A program made the position numbers and the translations under genes. Shown in pieces: positions 1 through 6,039 of a stretch of 6,039 nt of DNA. Origin of the DNA: Bacteroidales bacterium (GTDB lineage: Bacteria; Bacteroidota; Bacteroidia; Bacteroidales; UBA1402); the NCBI GenBank assembly GCA_012511135.1, contig JAAZGQ010000248.1, positions 1 through 6,039 of the forward strand, given 5' to 3'. Within the stretch, counting starts at the first letter, position 1. The number at the start of each line of letters is the position of its first letter. Under the pieces are notes generated by a model, which saw nothing but the letters and a program-made list of their open reading frames with translations, was not told the origin of the DNA and did not search any database.

Positions 1-522
1 AAGAAAATAGCGACTTCTTATCCGGGCATTCTAAAAGAGTTTTTACAAGCCAACAAGATAGATTCCGAAATTCATGTAATCAGCGGCTCTGTCGAAGTGG
101 CTCCCGGTATAGGGCTGGCCGATGCTATCTTTGATATTGTCAGCAGTGGTGGAACCTTGGTCAGCAATCGGCTTAGGGAAGTGGAAGTGCTTATGCAGTC
201 GGAGGCCTTGCTCATTTGCAACCCCAAACTTTGCGACGAAAAACGGGCAGTGCTCGAGGATTTGGTTTTCCGCTTCAATGCGGTAAGAGAAGCCGAAGGC
301 AAGAAGTATATCATCCTGAACATTCTGAATACCAAAATTCCGGAAGTCTGCCGCCTGTTGCCGGGAATGAAAGCACCCACGGTAACGCCCCTGGCCGAAG
401 AAGGTTGGTCTTCGGTACATTCGGTGATAGAAGAAAAACGCTTTTGGGAAATCATTGGCAAGCTCAAAGCCATCGGTGCTGAGGGTATTTTGGTAGTGCC
501 CATAGAAAAAATGATTTTATAA
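1..522 (+). CDS. hisG: ATP phosphoribosyltransferase, long form, C-terminal part (5' end outside window)
   Basis: HisG condenses ATP with PRPP to give phosphoribosyl-ATP, the first committed step of histidine synthesis, in the cytoplasm. The frame is open from base 1, so the N-terminal part (about 110 residues, judged against the 299-residue E. coli protein) is missing; 173 residues are visible. They begin with IATSYPGILKEFL and run through the family signature GSVEVAPGIGLADAIFDIVSSGGTL (visible residues 28-53), whose DAIFDIVSSGGTL stretch is the PRPP-binding loop. From about visible residue 98 (GKKYIILNI) to the end (GAEGILVVPIEKMIL) lies the regulatory C-terminal domain that binds histidine. 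This marks the long, feedback-inhibited form, which does not need HisZ. It ends 8 bases before hisD, so the two are surely co-transcribed. An internal ATG at 97 is not the true start, because conserved HisG sequence lies upstream of it. The operon promoter and any leader are outside the window. Confidence 0.97.
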   Translation, partial: KKIATSYPGILKEFLQANKIDSEIHVISGSVEVAPGIGLADAIFDIVSSGGTLVSNRLREVEVLMQSEALLICNPKLCDEKRAVLEDLVFRFNAVREAEGKKYIILNILNTKIPEVCRLLPGMKAPTVTPLAEEGWSSVHSVIEEKRFWEIIGKLKAIGAEGILVVPIEKMIL

Positions 523-530
523 ACGGCCTT

Positions 531-1811
531 ATGCAAATTATAAATTATCCCCCCGAATCGGCCTGGCCCGATTTGATGCGACGTCCTGACGAAGATAATT
601 CCGCTCTTTTCGAGCAGGTGGCTGGCATGCTCGCAGAAATAAAGTTCAAGGGTGATGTCGCTGTCAGAGCATATTCGCTCAAATTTGACGGCTACACAGC
701 GGATTCTTTTGAGCTGCAAGCAGAAGAAATAACAGCAGCCTGCCGGGAAGTCAATCCCAAACTAAAGCAAGCTATCCGGCAGGCGAAACGCAATATAGAA
801 GCTTTTCACCAGGCCCAGGTTCAGGCTCCTGTCAGTCTTGAAGTACAGCCCGGTGTAAGTTGCTGGCAAAGTTCAGTCCCTATAGAGAATGTGGGATTGT
901 ACATTCCCGGCGGAACAGCTCCCTTGTTTTCTACCGTACTTATGCTGGCTGTGCCTGCTCAAATTGCAGGATGCAGAGAAATTGTGCTGTGTTCCCCTCC
1001 CGACAAAGAAGGAAGAATTCACCCCGCCATTGTGTATGCGGCTGATTTATGCGGTATAAAGCGAATCTTCAAAATAGGCGGAGTACAGGCTATTGGGTCT
1101 ATGGCATACGGAACAGAAACAGTGCCCAAAGTGTATAAGATCTTTGGGCCCGGCAACCGCTACCTTACGGCAGCCAAGCAACTGGTCAGCCTCGAAGACA
1201 CCGCTATAGATATGCCCGCAGGACCTTCGGAAGTGCTGGTAATGGCTGACGAAACCGCTGTGCCTGCTTTTGTGGCTGCCGATTTGTTGTCGCAGGCCGA
1301 GCATGGCAGCGACAGTCAGGTGATTTTACTGACGACTTCCTCTCATTTAGCCGAAGCCGTACTGAAGGAAAGTCAAATTCAGTGTGCGGCCTTGCCCCGG
1401 GCTGAATTTGCAATGAAAGCCCTGGAACATAGTAGGATTATCCTCTTAAAAGACCGGGCAGAAATCATGGATTTCAGTAACCAATACGCTCCGGAACACC
1501 TGATTATTTCCATGAAGGATTACCGGAGTCTGGCTGAGCGCGTGACTAACGCAGGATCTGTTTTTTTGGGCAATTACAGTCCCGAAAGCGCCGGAGATTA
1601 TGCTTCGGGCACCAACCATACTCTTCCCACCAAGGCTTATGCCCGTGCATACAGCGGTTTGAACCTGGACAGTTTTAAGAAAAAAATCACCTTTCAGGAA
1701 ATCAGTCGCGAAGGTTTACAGGCTTTGGGTCCGATCATCGAGCTTATGGCCGAAAACGAAGAGCTTATGGCTCATAAACAAGCCGTGAGCATACGTCTTA
1801 AACAAGATTAA
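531..1811 (+). CDS. hisD: Histidinol dehydrogenase
   Basis: HisD is a zinc-dependent cytoplasmic enzyme that oxidises L-histidinol to L-histidine in two NAD+-dependent steps, the end of the pathway. The 426 residues match the family's usual length (434 in E. coli). Visible landmarks are LYIPGGTAPLFSTVLM (123-138), GPGNRYLTAAK (206-216) and the family signature DMPAGPSEVLVMADE (227-241). By alignment from memory with the E. coli enzyme, the zinc ligands are Gln255 and His258 (in LSQAEHG), Asp356 (in GDYASGTNH) and His415 (in MAHKQAVS). The catalytic pair is Glu322-His323 (in YAPEHL). All are present, so the enzyme should be active. The ATG at 531 fits the expected N-terminus. No Shine-Dalgarno sequence precedes it, as is common in Bacteroidota. 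It lies 8 bases after hisG and 12 before hisC, and the three probably share one transcript. Confidence 0.98.
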   Translation: MQIINYPPESAWPDLMRRPDEDNSALFEQVAGMLAEIKFKGDVAVRAYSLKFDGYTADSFELQAEEITAACREVNPKLKQAIRQAKRNIEAFHQAQVQAPVSLEVQPGVSCWQSSVPIENVGLYIPGGTAPLFSTVLMLAVPAQIAGCREIVLCSPPDKEGRIHPAIVYAADLCGIKRIFKIGGVQAIGSMAYGTETVPKVYKIFGPGNRYLTAAKQLVSLEDTAIDMPAGPSEVLVMADETAVPAFVAADLLSQAEHGSDSQVILLTTSSHLAEAVLKESQIQCAALPRAEFAMKALEHSRIILLKDRAEIMDFSNQYAPEHLIISMKDYRSLAERVTNAGSVFLGNYSPESAGDYASGTNHTLPTKAYARAYSGLNLDSFKKKITFQEISREGLQALGPIIELMAENEELMAHKQAVSIRLKQD

Positions 1812-1823
1812 CTCAAACAAGCT

Positions 1824-2864
1824 ATGTCAATGCTTCCTTTAGAACAATTGCTTCGTAAAAACATACTGCAGCTCAGGCCTTATTCTTGTGCGCGTAATGA
1901 GTTTCAGGGACAGGCCTCTGTTTATCTGGATGCCAACGAAAATCCCTACAATGCCCCCTACAATCGATATCCCGATCCTTTGCAACGAGAATTGAAGGAT
2001 AGAATTGCAGCCATTAAGGGGCTGCGTCCGGGGCAAATTTTTTTGGGCAATGGTAGCGATGAATCCATCGATGTCCTGTTCAGGGCTTTTTGTGAACCCC
2101 GGGTAGACAATGTGGTGGCCATAGAGCCTACTTATGGTATGTACAAGGTTGCTGCCGATATCAACGATGTAACTTACCGCGAAGTCTTGCTTGACGAGAA
2201 CTTCCAAATGGACGCCGAAAAGATCCTTGCTGCCTGTGACGAAAATACCAAGCTGATCTTTCTTTGCTCCCCCAACAACCCCACGGGCAATAGTCTGAAC
2301 AGAGAGGAAGTCCTTAAATTGCTCGATCAGTTTGAGGGGCTGCTGGTGCTGGACGAGGCCTATATCGATTTTGCTTCTGAGCCTTCTATGATGAGCCGGC
2401 TGGATGAATATCCCTCTCTGGTTGTGCTGCAGACTTTTTCCAAAGCCTGGGGCAGTGCAGCCATCCGTCTGGGCATGGCTCTGGCATCAGAATCGATAGT
2501 GCAGGCCTTGAACAAGATTAAATACCCTTACAACATCAGTCTGCCCACTCAGCAGCAAGCTATGAAAATGTTGGATGCTGCTCCTGAAGTGCAGGAGTGG
2601 GTCGAAAGCATACGACAAGAGAGGGACAGACTTAGTAAAGCCCTGTCTGAACTCCGTTTGGTTAAACATATTTATCCCTCTGATGCCAATTTCTTGCTGC
2701 TCAGAGTTAGTGATGCCAACCGGCTTTACGCTGTTTTGGTAGAACAGGGCATCATTGTACGTAACCGGAATAATGTATCTTTGTGCCTGGGCTGTCTACG
2801 TATAACAGTAGGCACAGCCGGCGAAAACGACATCCTGCTTCAGGCCTTAAAAGCCATGGATTAA
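1824..2864 (+). CDS. hisC: Histidinol-phosphate aminotransferase
   Basis: HisC is a PLP enzyme of aminotransferase fold type I. It transfers an amino group from glutamate to imidazole-acetol phosphate to give histidinol phosphate. At 346 residues it is close to the E. coli protein (356). Visible motifs are LDANENP (35-41), LGNGSDE (74-80), SPNNPTG (149-155, PLP contact), DEAYIDF (177-183, where Asp177 pairs with the PLP ring nitrogen), and FSKAWG with Lys207 as the Schiff-base lysine. RLG follows, with Arg215 as phosphate contact. Arg326 (CLRITVGT) is the expected substrate-carboxylate arginine. The segment after the lysine reads SAAIRLG where many homologues have AGLRLG, a mild variation. 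Two in-frame starts, ATG at 1824 and at 1830, are equally plausible. Lying between hisD and hisB fixes the specificity as histidine synthesis rather than another amino acid. Confidence 0.97.
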   Translation: MSMLPLEQLLRKNILQLRPYSCARNEFQGQASVYLDANENPYNAPYNRYPDPLQRELKDRIAAIKGLRPGQIFLGNGSDESIDVLFRAFCEPRVDNVVAIEPTYGMYKVAADINDVTYREVLLDENFQMDAEKILAACDENTKLIFLCSPNNPTGNSLNREEVLKLLDQFEGLLVLDEAYIDFASEPSMMSRLDEYPSLVVLQTFSKAWGSAAIRLGMALASESIVQALNKIKYPYNISLPTQQQAMKMLDAAPEVQEWVESIRQERDRLSKALSELRLVKHIYPSDANFLLLRVSDANRLYAVLVEQGIIVRNRNNVSLCLGCLRITVGTAGENDILLQALKAMD

Positions 2865-2869
2865 AACTT

Positions 2870-2894
2870 TGGATAAAGCCTCTGGATAAAGCCT
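2870..2894 (+). repeat. Short tandem duplication in the hisC-hisB spacer
   Basis: The 12-base word TGGATAAAGCCT occurs twice, at 2870-2881 and 2883-2894, with a period of 13. A looser related stretch, AAAGCC-A-TGGATTAAA, covers the last hisC codons and stop codon at 2850-2864. The spacer looks partly built by slippage or duplication of the hisC 3' end. It is too short and imperfect to be a known mobile repeat, and no stable hairpin was seen. Confidence 0.7.
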
Positions 2895-2975
2895 TTGCCC
2901 GCAAAACAGGAATCTGATTGAACGCGTAAATAAATACCAATAATAAATTTTTGAAGCTCCCAAAATAGAATTCCA

Positions 2976-4097
2976 ATGAAAAAAAGAGCCTTATTTATCG
3001 ATCGGGACGGAACACTGATCGAAGAACCCCAACCCAGTCTGCAGGTGGATAATCTGGAGCAGCTGGTGTTTTTGCCCAAAGTGATTCGAAATTTATATTT
3101 TATACAACAAAAACTGGATTTTGAGTTCATTATGGTGTCCAACCAGGACGGACTGGGAACAGCTGCCTATCCGGCAGAAAATTTTGAAAAGGTGCAAAAT
3201 AAATTATTGGAGATCCTGCAAAACGAAGGCATTTATTTTGACTCCATTCACATAGATCCCAGCCTTCCGGAACAAAATTCACCCGGCCGCAAACCGGGAA
3301 CAGCTATGCTTAAATCGTACATGGACGGAAGCTATGATCTGGCTTCCTCTTTTGTGATCGGAGATCGGATTACGGATGTTCAATTAGCACATAATCTGGG
3401 CTGTAGGTGTCTATTGTTAAACGAAGACTTAAATCTTTCCGAATACAAGGATTACGCTGCCGGCTGTGTCCTACAAACCAGGGATTGGGATAAAATAAGC
3501 GCCTTTCTTTTTGCCGGTGAACGCAAAGTTTCCCTGGAGCGCAAGACCAAAGAAACAGATGTTAAGCTGGAACTCGATCTGGACGGAAGCGGTAAAACTG
3601 AGATCGACACCGGTATCAAATTTTTTGATCATATGCTGGAACAAATCGGCCGGCATTCTGGTTGTGATCTGAGCATAAAAGTCAGAGGAGATTTGGAGGT
3701 GGACGAACACCATACGGTAGAAGATACCGCGCTGGTTTTGGGTGAAGCATTGCGTCAGGCTCTGGGAGACAAACGCGGAATTGAACGTTACGGTTATTGT
3801 TTACCTATGGACGACAGTCTTTGCAACCTGGCCCTGGATTTCGGCGGCCGCCCCTGGCTGGTTTGGGACGTTGACTTTCGCAGAGAGAAGCTGGGAGAGC
3901 TCCCGACGGAGTTGATCTTTCACTTCTTCAAATCCTTGAGCGATAATGCCAAAATAAATCTGAATATCAAGGCTTTAGGAGACAACGAACACCACAAGTC
4001 AGAAAGCATATTTAAGGCATTCGCACTAGCGCTCAAAATGGCAATACGCAGGGATATTTATCGTTACGATTTGCCCAGCACCAAAGGCATGCTTTAA
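2976..4097 (+). CDS. hisB: Bifunctional histidinol-phosphatase / imidazoleglycerol-phosphate dehydratase
   Basis: This 373-residue cytoplasmic fusion performs two pathway steps: dehydration of imidazoleglycerol phosphate and dephosphorylation of histidinol phosphate (between HisC and HisD). Residues 1 to about 170 form an HAD-family phosphatase. Its motifs are FIDRDGT (Asp9 nucleophile, Asp11 acid/base), VSNQDG (Ser55), RKP (Lys106) and IGDRITD (Asp130, Asp134). Residues from about 185 to 373 form the dehydratase, with metal-binding motifs FFDHM (His219), DEHHTVEDT (His245, His246, Glu249) and NEHHKSES (His339, His340, Glu343), ending in the typical LPSTKGML. The loop that carries four zinc ligands in E. 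coli HisB (CPHLP...CDCRKP) reads DPSLPEQNSPGRKP here (94-107), with no Cys or His. The start ATG follows an AT-rich stretch without a Shine-Dalgarno site. The 111-base gap after hisC is larger than the other spacers but has no convincing promoter, so co-transcription is likely. Confidence 0.97.
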   Translation: MKKRALFIDRDGTLIEEPQPSLQVDNLEQLVFLPKVIRNLYFIQQKLDFEFIMVSNQDGLGTAAYPAENFEKVQNKLLEILQNEGIYFDSIHIDPSLPEQNSPGRKPGTAMLKSYMDGSYDLASSFVIGDRITDVQLAHNLGCRCLLLNEDLNLSEYKDYAAGCVLQTRDWDKISAFLFAGERKVSLERKTKETDVKLELDLDGSGKTEIDTGIKFFDHMLEQIGRHSGCDLSIKVRGDLEVDEHHTVEDTALVLGEALRQALGDKRGIERYGYCLPMDDSLCNLALDFGGRPWLVWDVDFRREKLGELPTELIFHFFKSLSDNAKINLNIKALGDNEHHKSESIFKAFALALKMAIRRDIYRYDLPSTKGML

Positions 4098-4130
4098 TAC
4101 TATTGTACAGTACTTTTGTGAAAAAATACT

Positions 4131-4138
4131 TATCTTTG
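4131..4138 (+). promoter_or_regulatory. Candidate Bacteroidota -7 promoter element upstream of the esterase gene
   Basis: TATCTTTG matches the Bacteroidota housekeeping -7 consensus TAnnTTTG exactly and lies 29 bases before the esterase start codon, inside the 70-base gap after hisB. The usual -33 TTTG is not at the ideal distance. The nearest copies are TTTG at 4115-4118 (12 bases upstream of the -7 element, too close) and TTG at 4103-4105 (25 bases, a little far). Transcription would start near 4145, giving a leader of about 23 bases. The element suggests the esterase is at least partly independent of the his operon. Confidence 0.45.
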
Positions 4139-4167
4139 ATCTCTCCGGATCAATAAATTTAGGAAAA

Positions 4168-5163
4168 ATGAAACATACTTTCTTCACTTTAGCCTTGCTT
4201 GCTCTTATCATTTGTCCTTTGTTTGCTCAAACTGCCAGCCTGGGTCAAGAGGCAAACAAACAACAAGAGCAGCTCTCCAGATTCCCCACAGAACTCGAAG
4301 TAAGTCTTTCTCCCCGTGATATAGTGTACGCCGTCAAGGACACGACTGTACTCAAAATGGATATATACCGTCCTGAGGCGCAGCAGAGTAAATTGCCCTG
4401 CCTGGTGTTTCTTTACGGAGGCGGTTTCAGTTCAGGCTCCAAAGACAAGAAGTCTACCGTGGAGTTTTGTCATCAGATGACAGAAAGAGGTTACGTAGTA
4501 GTCGCCATCAATTACCGCCACGGCATGGCCGGCGTCAAAGACAAGGGCTGCAAAAGGATCAGCAGCCTGGAACGGGCCATCGGTATGGCCGTAGAAGATT
4601 TGTATTCCGCAACCGACTATTTGCTCACCAATGCTTCAGCGATAGGCATAGATCCCTCAATAATAATGATCAGCGGCTCCAGCGCCGGCGCTGTTACCGT
4701 TTTACAGGCAGACTACGAGCTGTCCAATAAGTTTGAAAGGGCAGGTTTGCTGCCCGGGGACTTCAGTTACGCGGGCGTGATTGCTTTTGCCGGTGGTGTT
4801 TTCAGCCGCGAGGGCAGGCCCGATTACGAAAGGCAGCCTGCGCCCACTTTGTTTTTCCATGGCAAAGAAGATCGTATGGTCAAGTACAAATCCACCCGCT
4901 TTTTCAACATTGGATTTTTTGGCAGCCACGCCTTAACCAAGCGTTTCAAAAAGTTCGGTTTTCCTTATGTGACTTATCGTTTCGAGGATATGGGCCACGA
5001 AATGGCAGTGCTGCCCATGCAGCATCATTTGACTGAAATCAACAACTTCATAAACTCTTGTGTGCTTGAAGGAAATCATTGCAGAATCGACAGCACCTTT
5101 GTCGACCATGGATTGCCCCGGGCCGATTATGGCAGCTGGAATTTAAACCGTCTTTATCAGTAG
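4168..5163 (+). CDS. Exported alpha/beta-hydrolase, carboxylesterase-like
   Basis: This is a predicted secreted or periplasmic serine esterase of 331 residues; its substrate is unknown. Residues 1-20 are a Sec signal peptide: positive start MKH, hydrophobic core FFTLALLALIICPL, probable cleavage after LFA. Cys16 does not sit in a lipobox. The mature protein has an alpha/beta-hydrolase core. LYGGGFSSGS (82-91) is the oxyanion-hole motif, with Tyr83 where the common HGGG motif has His. ISGSSAG (168-174) is the nucleophile elbow, with Ser172. FFHGKEDRMV (229-238) gives Asp235 and DMGHEM (274-279) gives His277, completing the triad. The C-terminal tail has Cys298 and Cys305, which could form a disulfide in an exported protein. 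The overall pattern resembles esterases common in Bacteroidota, some of which deacylate plant polysaccharides. The start is supported by the signal peptide; AGGA at 4161-4164 lies only 3 bases from the ATG, so it is a weak ribosome site. It lies 70 bases after hisB and 4 bases from the convergent lyase gene. Confidence 0.85.
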   Translation: MKHTFFTLALLALIICPLFAQTASLGQEANKQQEQLSRFPTELEVSLSPRDIVYAVKDTTVLKMDIYRPEAQQSKLPCLVFLYGGGFSSGSKDKKSTVEFCHQMTERGYVVVAINYRHGMAGVKDKGCKRISSLERAIGMAVEDLYSATDYLLTNASAIGIDPSIIMISGSSAGAVTVLQADYELSNKFERAGLLPGDFSYAGVIAFAGGVFSREGRPDYERQPAPTLFFHGKEDRMVKYKSTRFFNIGFFGSHALTKRFKKFGFPYVTYRFEDMGHEMAVLPMQHHLTEINNFINSCVLEGNHCRIDSTFVDHGLPRADYGSWNLNRLYQ

Positions 5164-5167
5164 TGTT

Positions 5168-6039
5168 TTATTCGAGCGGGCTCAGTGCAAGGTAAAAAAG
5201 ATTGCAAACGCCCGATTTGGTGATTTCGTAATTGCCTGCTTCCAGGTTTTCCACCACAATAATTTTATCGTTGTCTTCGTCGGTGTAGGCTGTGCCGTTC
5301 AGCTTCATACTGGCTGCTTCGTTGGGGCCAAAAACCATAGTCAGCTTCATACTGCGGCTTAGCGCAAATTGAATGCTGGTGCTGCTTTCCATTTTGAGAC
5401 ATTCGGTGTAGCTTGTTCCCAGATAGCTGACTGTACCCTTGCTATCCGAATAATTACCTGTAATCGTAAAGAAATCGTTGGAGGCTCCTGCTGAGCGGCT
5501 AAAAGTACAGATTATTTCTCCGTCAAGGGGTTCTTCACCGGGATCTTCACCAGGGTCATCACCGGGGTCTTCGCCGGGGTCTTCGCCCGGGTCTTCGCCC
5601 GGATCCTCGTTGTTTTCCTGTCCGAAAATGCCCAGCAGGCTGCTCCTGTAATCTGCAATAGCAGCCTTGAGTGACTCATCAACAGCGTATGAAGCATCGT
5701 CGCTGGTGTTATTGAATGACCAGCTGAAATCTCCTCCGCCCATACGTCCGGCTCCCAGGGGGCCGCAGACAATTTCAGGCACAGTTTCGGCCGGGTGGGG
5801 GGTATAGGCGTACATGAGAGCAGTGTTGGTGTCGAAATTGTTGTAAGTATGGCTACCAACCAGGCTTTTGTAGCTAGCCGGCACGCTTTCCTCCCTGGCA
5901 GAGGCATGGTAGGCGTCAAAGCTGCCGGCAGACTCTGTGTGAGGAATGTACTGGAGATTTGGTGTTTCGGCAAAAATATTGGCAAAGCTTTTTATCATGC
6001 CACCTTCCTCGCCCGAAAAAGTGCCGTCGCCTGTGGCGT
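5168..6039 (-). CDS. Probable pectate lyase, C-terminal part with repeat linker and accessory module (5' end outside window)
   Basis: The frame is open to the window edge, so the N-terminal part is missing; the ATG at 5998 is internal, since coding sequence (GDGTFSGEEGG) continues upstream. Numbering from that Met, three parts follow. Residues up to about 126 include GSHTYNNFDTNTALMYAYTP (49-68), AGRMGGGDFSWSF (83-95) and DDASYAVDESLKAAIADYRSSLLGIFG (100-126). I recognise this as the end of Bacteroidota pectate-lyase-type catalytic regions (PL1-like), from memory only. Residues 132-155 are an acidic linker of six four-residue DPGE-type units. Residues 160-276 form a beta-rich C-terminal module (FFTITGNYSDSKGTVSY, CLKMESSTSI, GNYEITK, NLFYLALS), a type often appended to such lyases and probably for carbohydrate binding or surface anchoring. 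The catalytic residues would lie upstream, so activity cannot be judged. It was probably exported, but the signal peptide is not visible. An alternative is another secreted beta-helix polysaccharide lyase. Confidence 0.72.
   Translation of the reverse strand, partial: ATGDGTFSGEEGGMIKSFANIFAETPNLQYIPHTESAGSFDAYHASAREESVPASYKSLVGSHTYNNFDTNTALMYAYTPHPAETVPEIVCGPLGAGRMGGGDFSWSFNNTSDDASYAVDESLKAAIADYRSSLLGIFGQENNEDPGEDPGEDPGEDPGDDPGEDPGEEPLDGEIICTFSRSAGASNDFFTITGNYSDSKGTVSYLGTSYTECLKMESSTSIQFALSRSMKLTMVFGPNEAASMKLNGTAYTDEDNDKIIVVENLEAGNYEITKSGVCNLFYLALSPLE
5534..5605 (-). repeat. Six 12-base tandem repeats encoding an acidic Asp-Pro-Gly-Glu linker
   Basis: Six back-to-back 12-base units encode DPGE five times and DPGD once (fourth unit in reading order), followed by a diverged EPLDG. 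Third codon positions vary between units (GAT/GAC, CCG/CCC/CCT, GGC/GGT), while the amino acids are almost constant. The array is therefore kept by selection on the protein and is not a very recent duplication. It joins the lyase domain to the C-terminal module and would be a flexible, strongly acidic hinge, perhaps calcium-binding. As an in-frame repeat, its copy number can change without breaking the gene. Confidence 0.92.

Noticed and set aside
72..719. Antisense 215-residue open frame across hisG and the start of hisD
   Set aside because: It lies opposite two well-conserved genes, crosses their junction, and its translation shows no recognisable domain; it is a shadow of the real coding frames.
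1839..2207. Antisense 122-residue open frame inside hisC
   Set aside because: It is fully opposite conserved HisC sequence, with no domain or start signal of its own.
4101..4120. GTACAGTAC followed by TTTTG, considered as a terminator for hisB or an operator
   Set aside because: The arms are 4 bases with a single-base centre and the T run is only four long; there is not enough to support either role.
5174..5183. Small inverted repeat GAGCGGGCTC near the convergent stop codons, considered as a terminator
   Set aside because: The stem is only 4 bases with a 2-base loop, which is too tight to form well, and no T-tract follows it in either direction.
5512..5985. 157-residue open frame on the - strand with Lys-Thr-rich repeats (AKTPAKTP)
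   Set aside because: Its repeats are the out-of-frame reading of the DPGE linker. The overlapping frame has recognisable pectate-lyase and accessory-module motifs and continues past the window edge.
5996..5998. ATG at 5998 (- strand) as the start of the lyase gene
   Set aside because: The same frame continues upstream to the window edge with plausible coding sequence, no signal peptide follows this Met, and the catalytic domain would be missing; the gene is simply cut by the window.

Overview
The window reads as a chromosomal segment from a Bacteroidota bacterium, probably of the Bacteroidales or a related group. This rests on four things: the compact gene order hisG-hisD-hisC-hisB; a bifunctional HisB of the type found in that phylum; the lack of strong Shine-Dalgarno sites, with a TAnnTTTG-type promoter element; and a pectate-lyase-like protein ending in a module typical of Bacteroidota polysaccharide-degrading enzymes. 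The assignment comes from recalled family resemblance, not from a search.

Positions 1-4097 (+ strand) hold a histidine biosynthesis operon. It begins with the 3' part of hisG (ATP phosphoribosyltransferase, long form), then hisD (histidinol dehydrogenase), hisC (histidinol-phosphate aminotransferase) and hisB (histidinol-phosphatase fused to imidazoleglycerol-phosphate dehydratase). Together they cover step 1 and the last four chemical steps (IGP dehydration, transamination, dephosphorylation, two-step oxidation). The middle steps (hisI/E, hisA, hisH, hisF) are not in the window and must be encoded elsewhere. hisG-hisD and hisD-hisC are separated by only 8 and 12 bases, while hisC-hisB has a 111-base spacer with a small tandem duplication. 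The phosphatase half of HisB keeps its HAD catalytic residues but lacks all four zinc ligands known from the E. coli enzyme.

Positions 4098-5163 (+ strand) hold a short AT-rich intergenic region with a candidate promoter, followed by an exported alpha/beta-hydrolase (esterase/lipase type) with a clear signal peptide and Ser-Asp-His triad.

Positions 5168-6039 (- strand) hold the 3' part of a convergent gene. It encodes the end of a probable pectate lyase catalytic domain, an acidic linker of six DPGE-type repeats, and a C-terminal beta-rich module. The esterase and the lyase end tail to tail, 4 bases apart, and could both act on plant cell-wall pectin; this link is inference from proximity. 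I see no RNA gene, CRISPR array, insertion sequence or attachment site. Apart from the HisB zinc-site loss and the modular lyase, the region looks ordinary.
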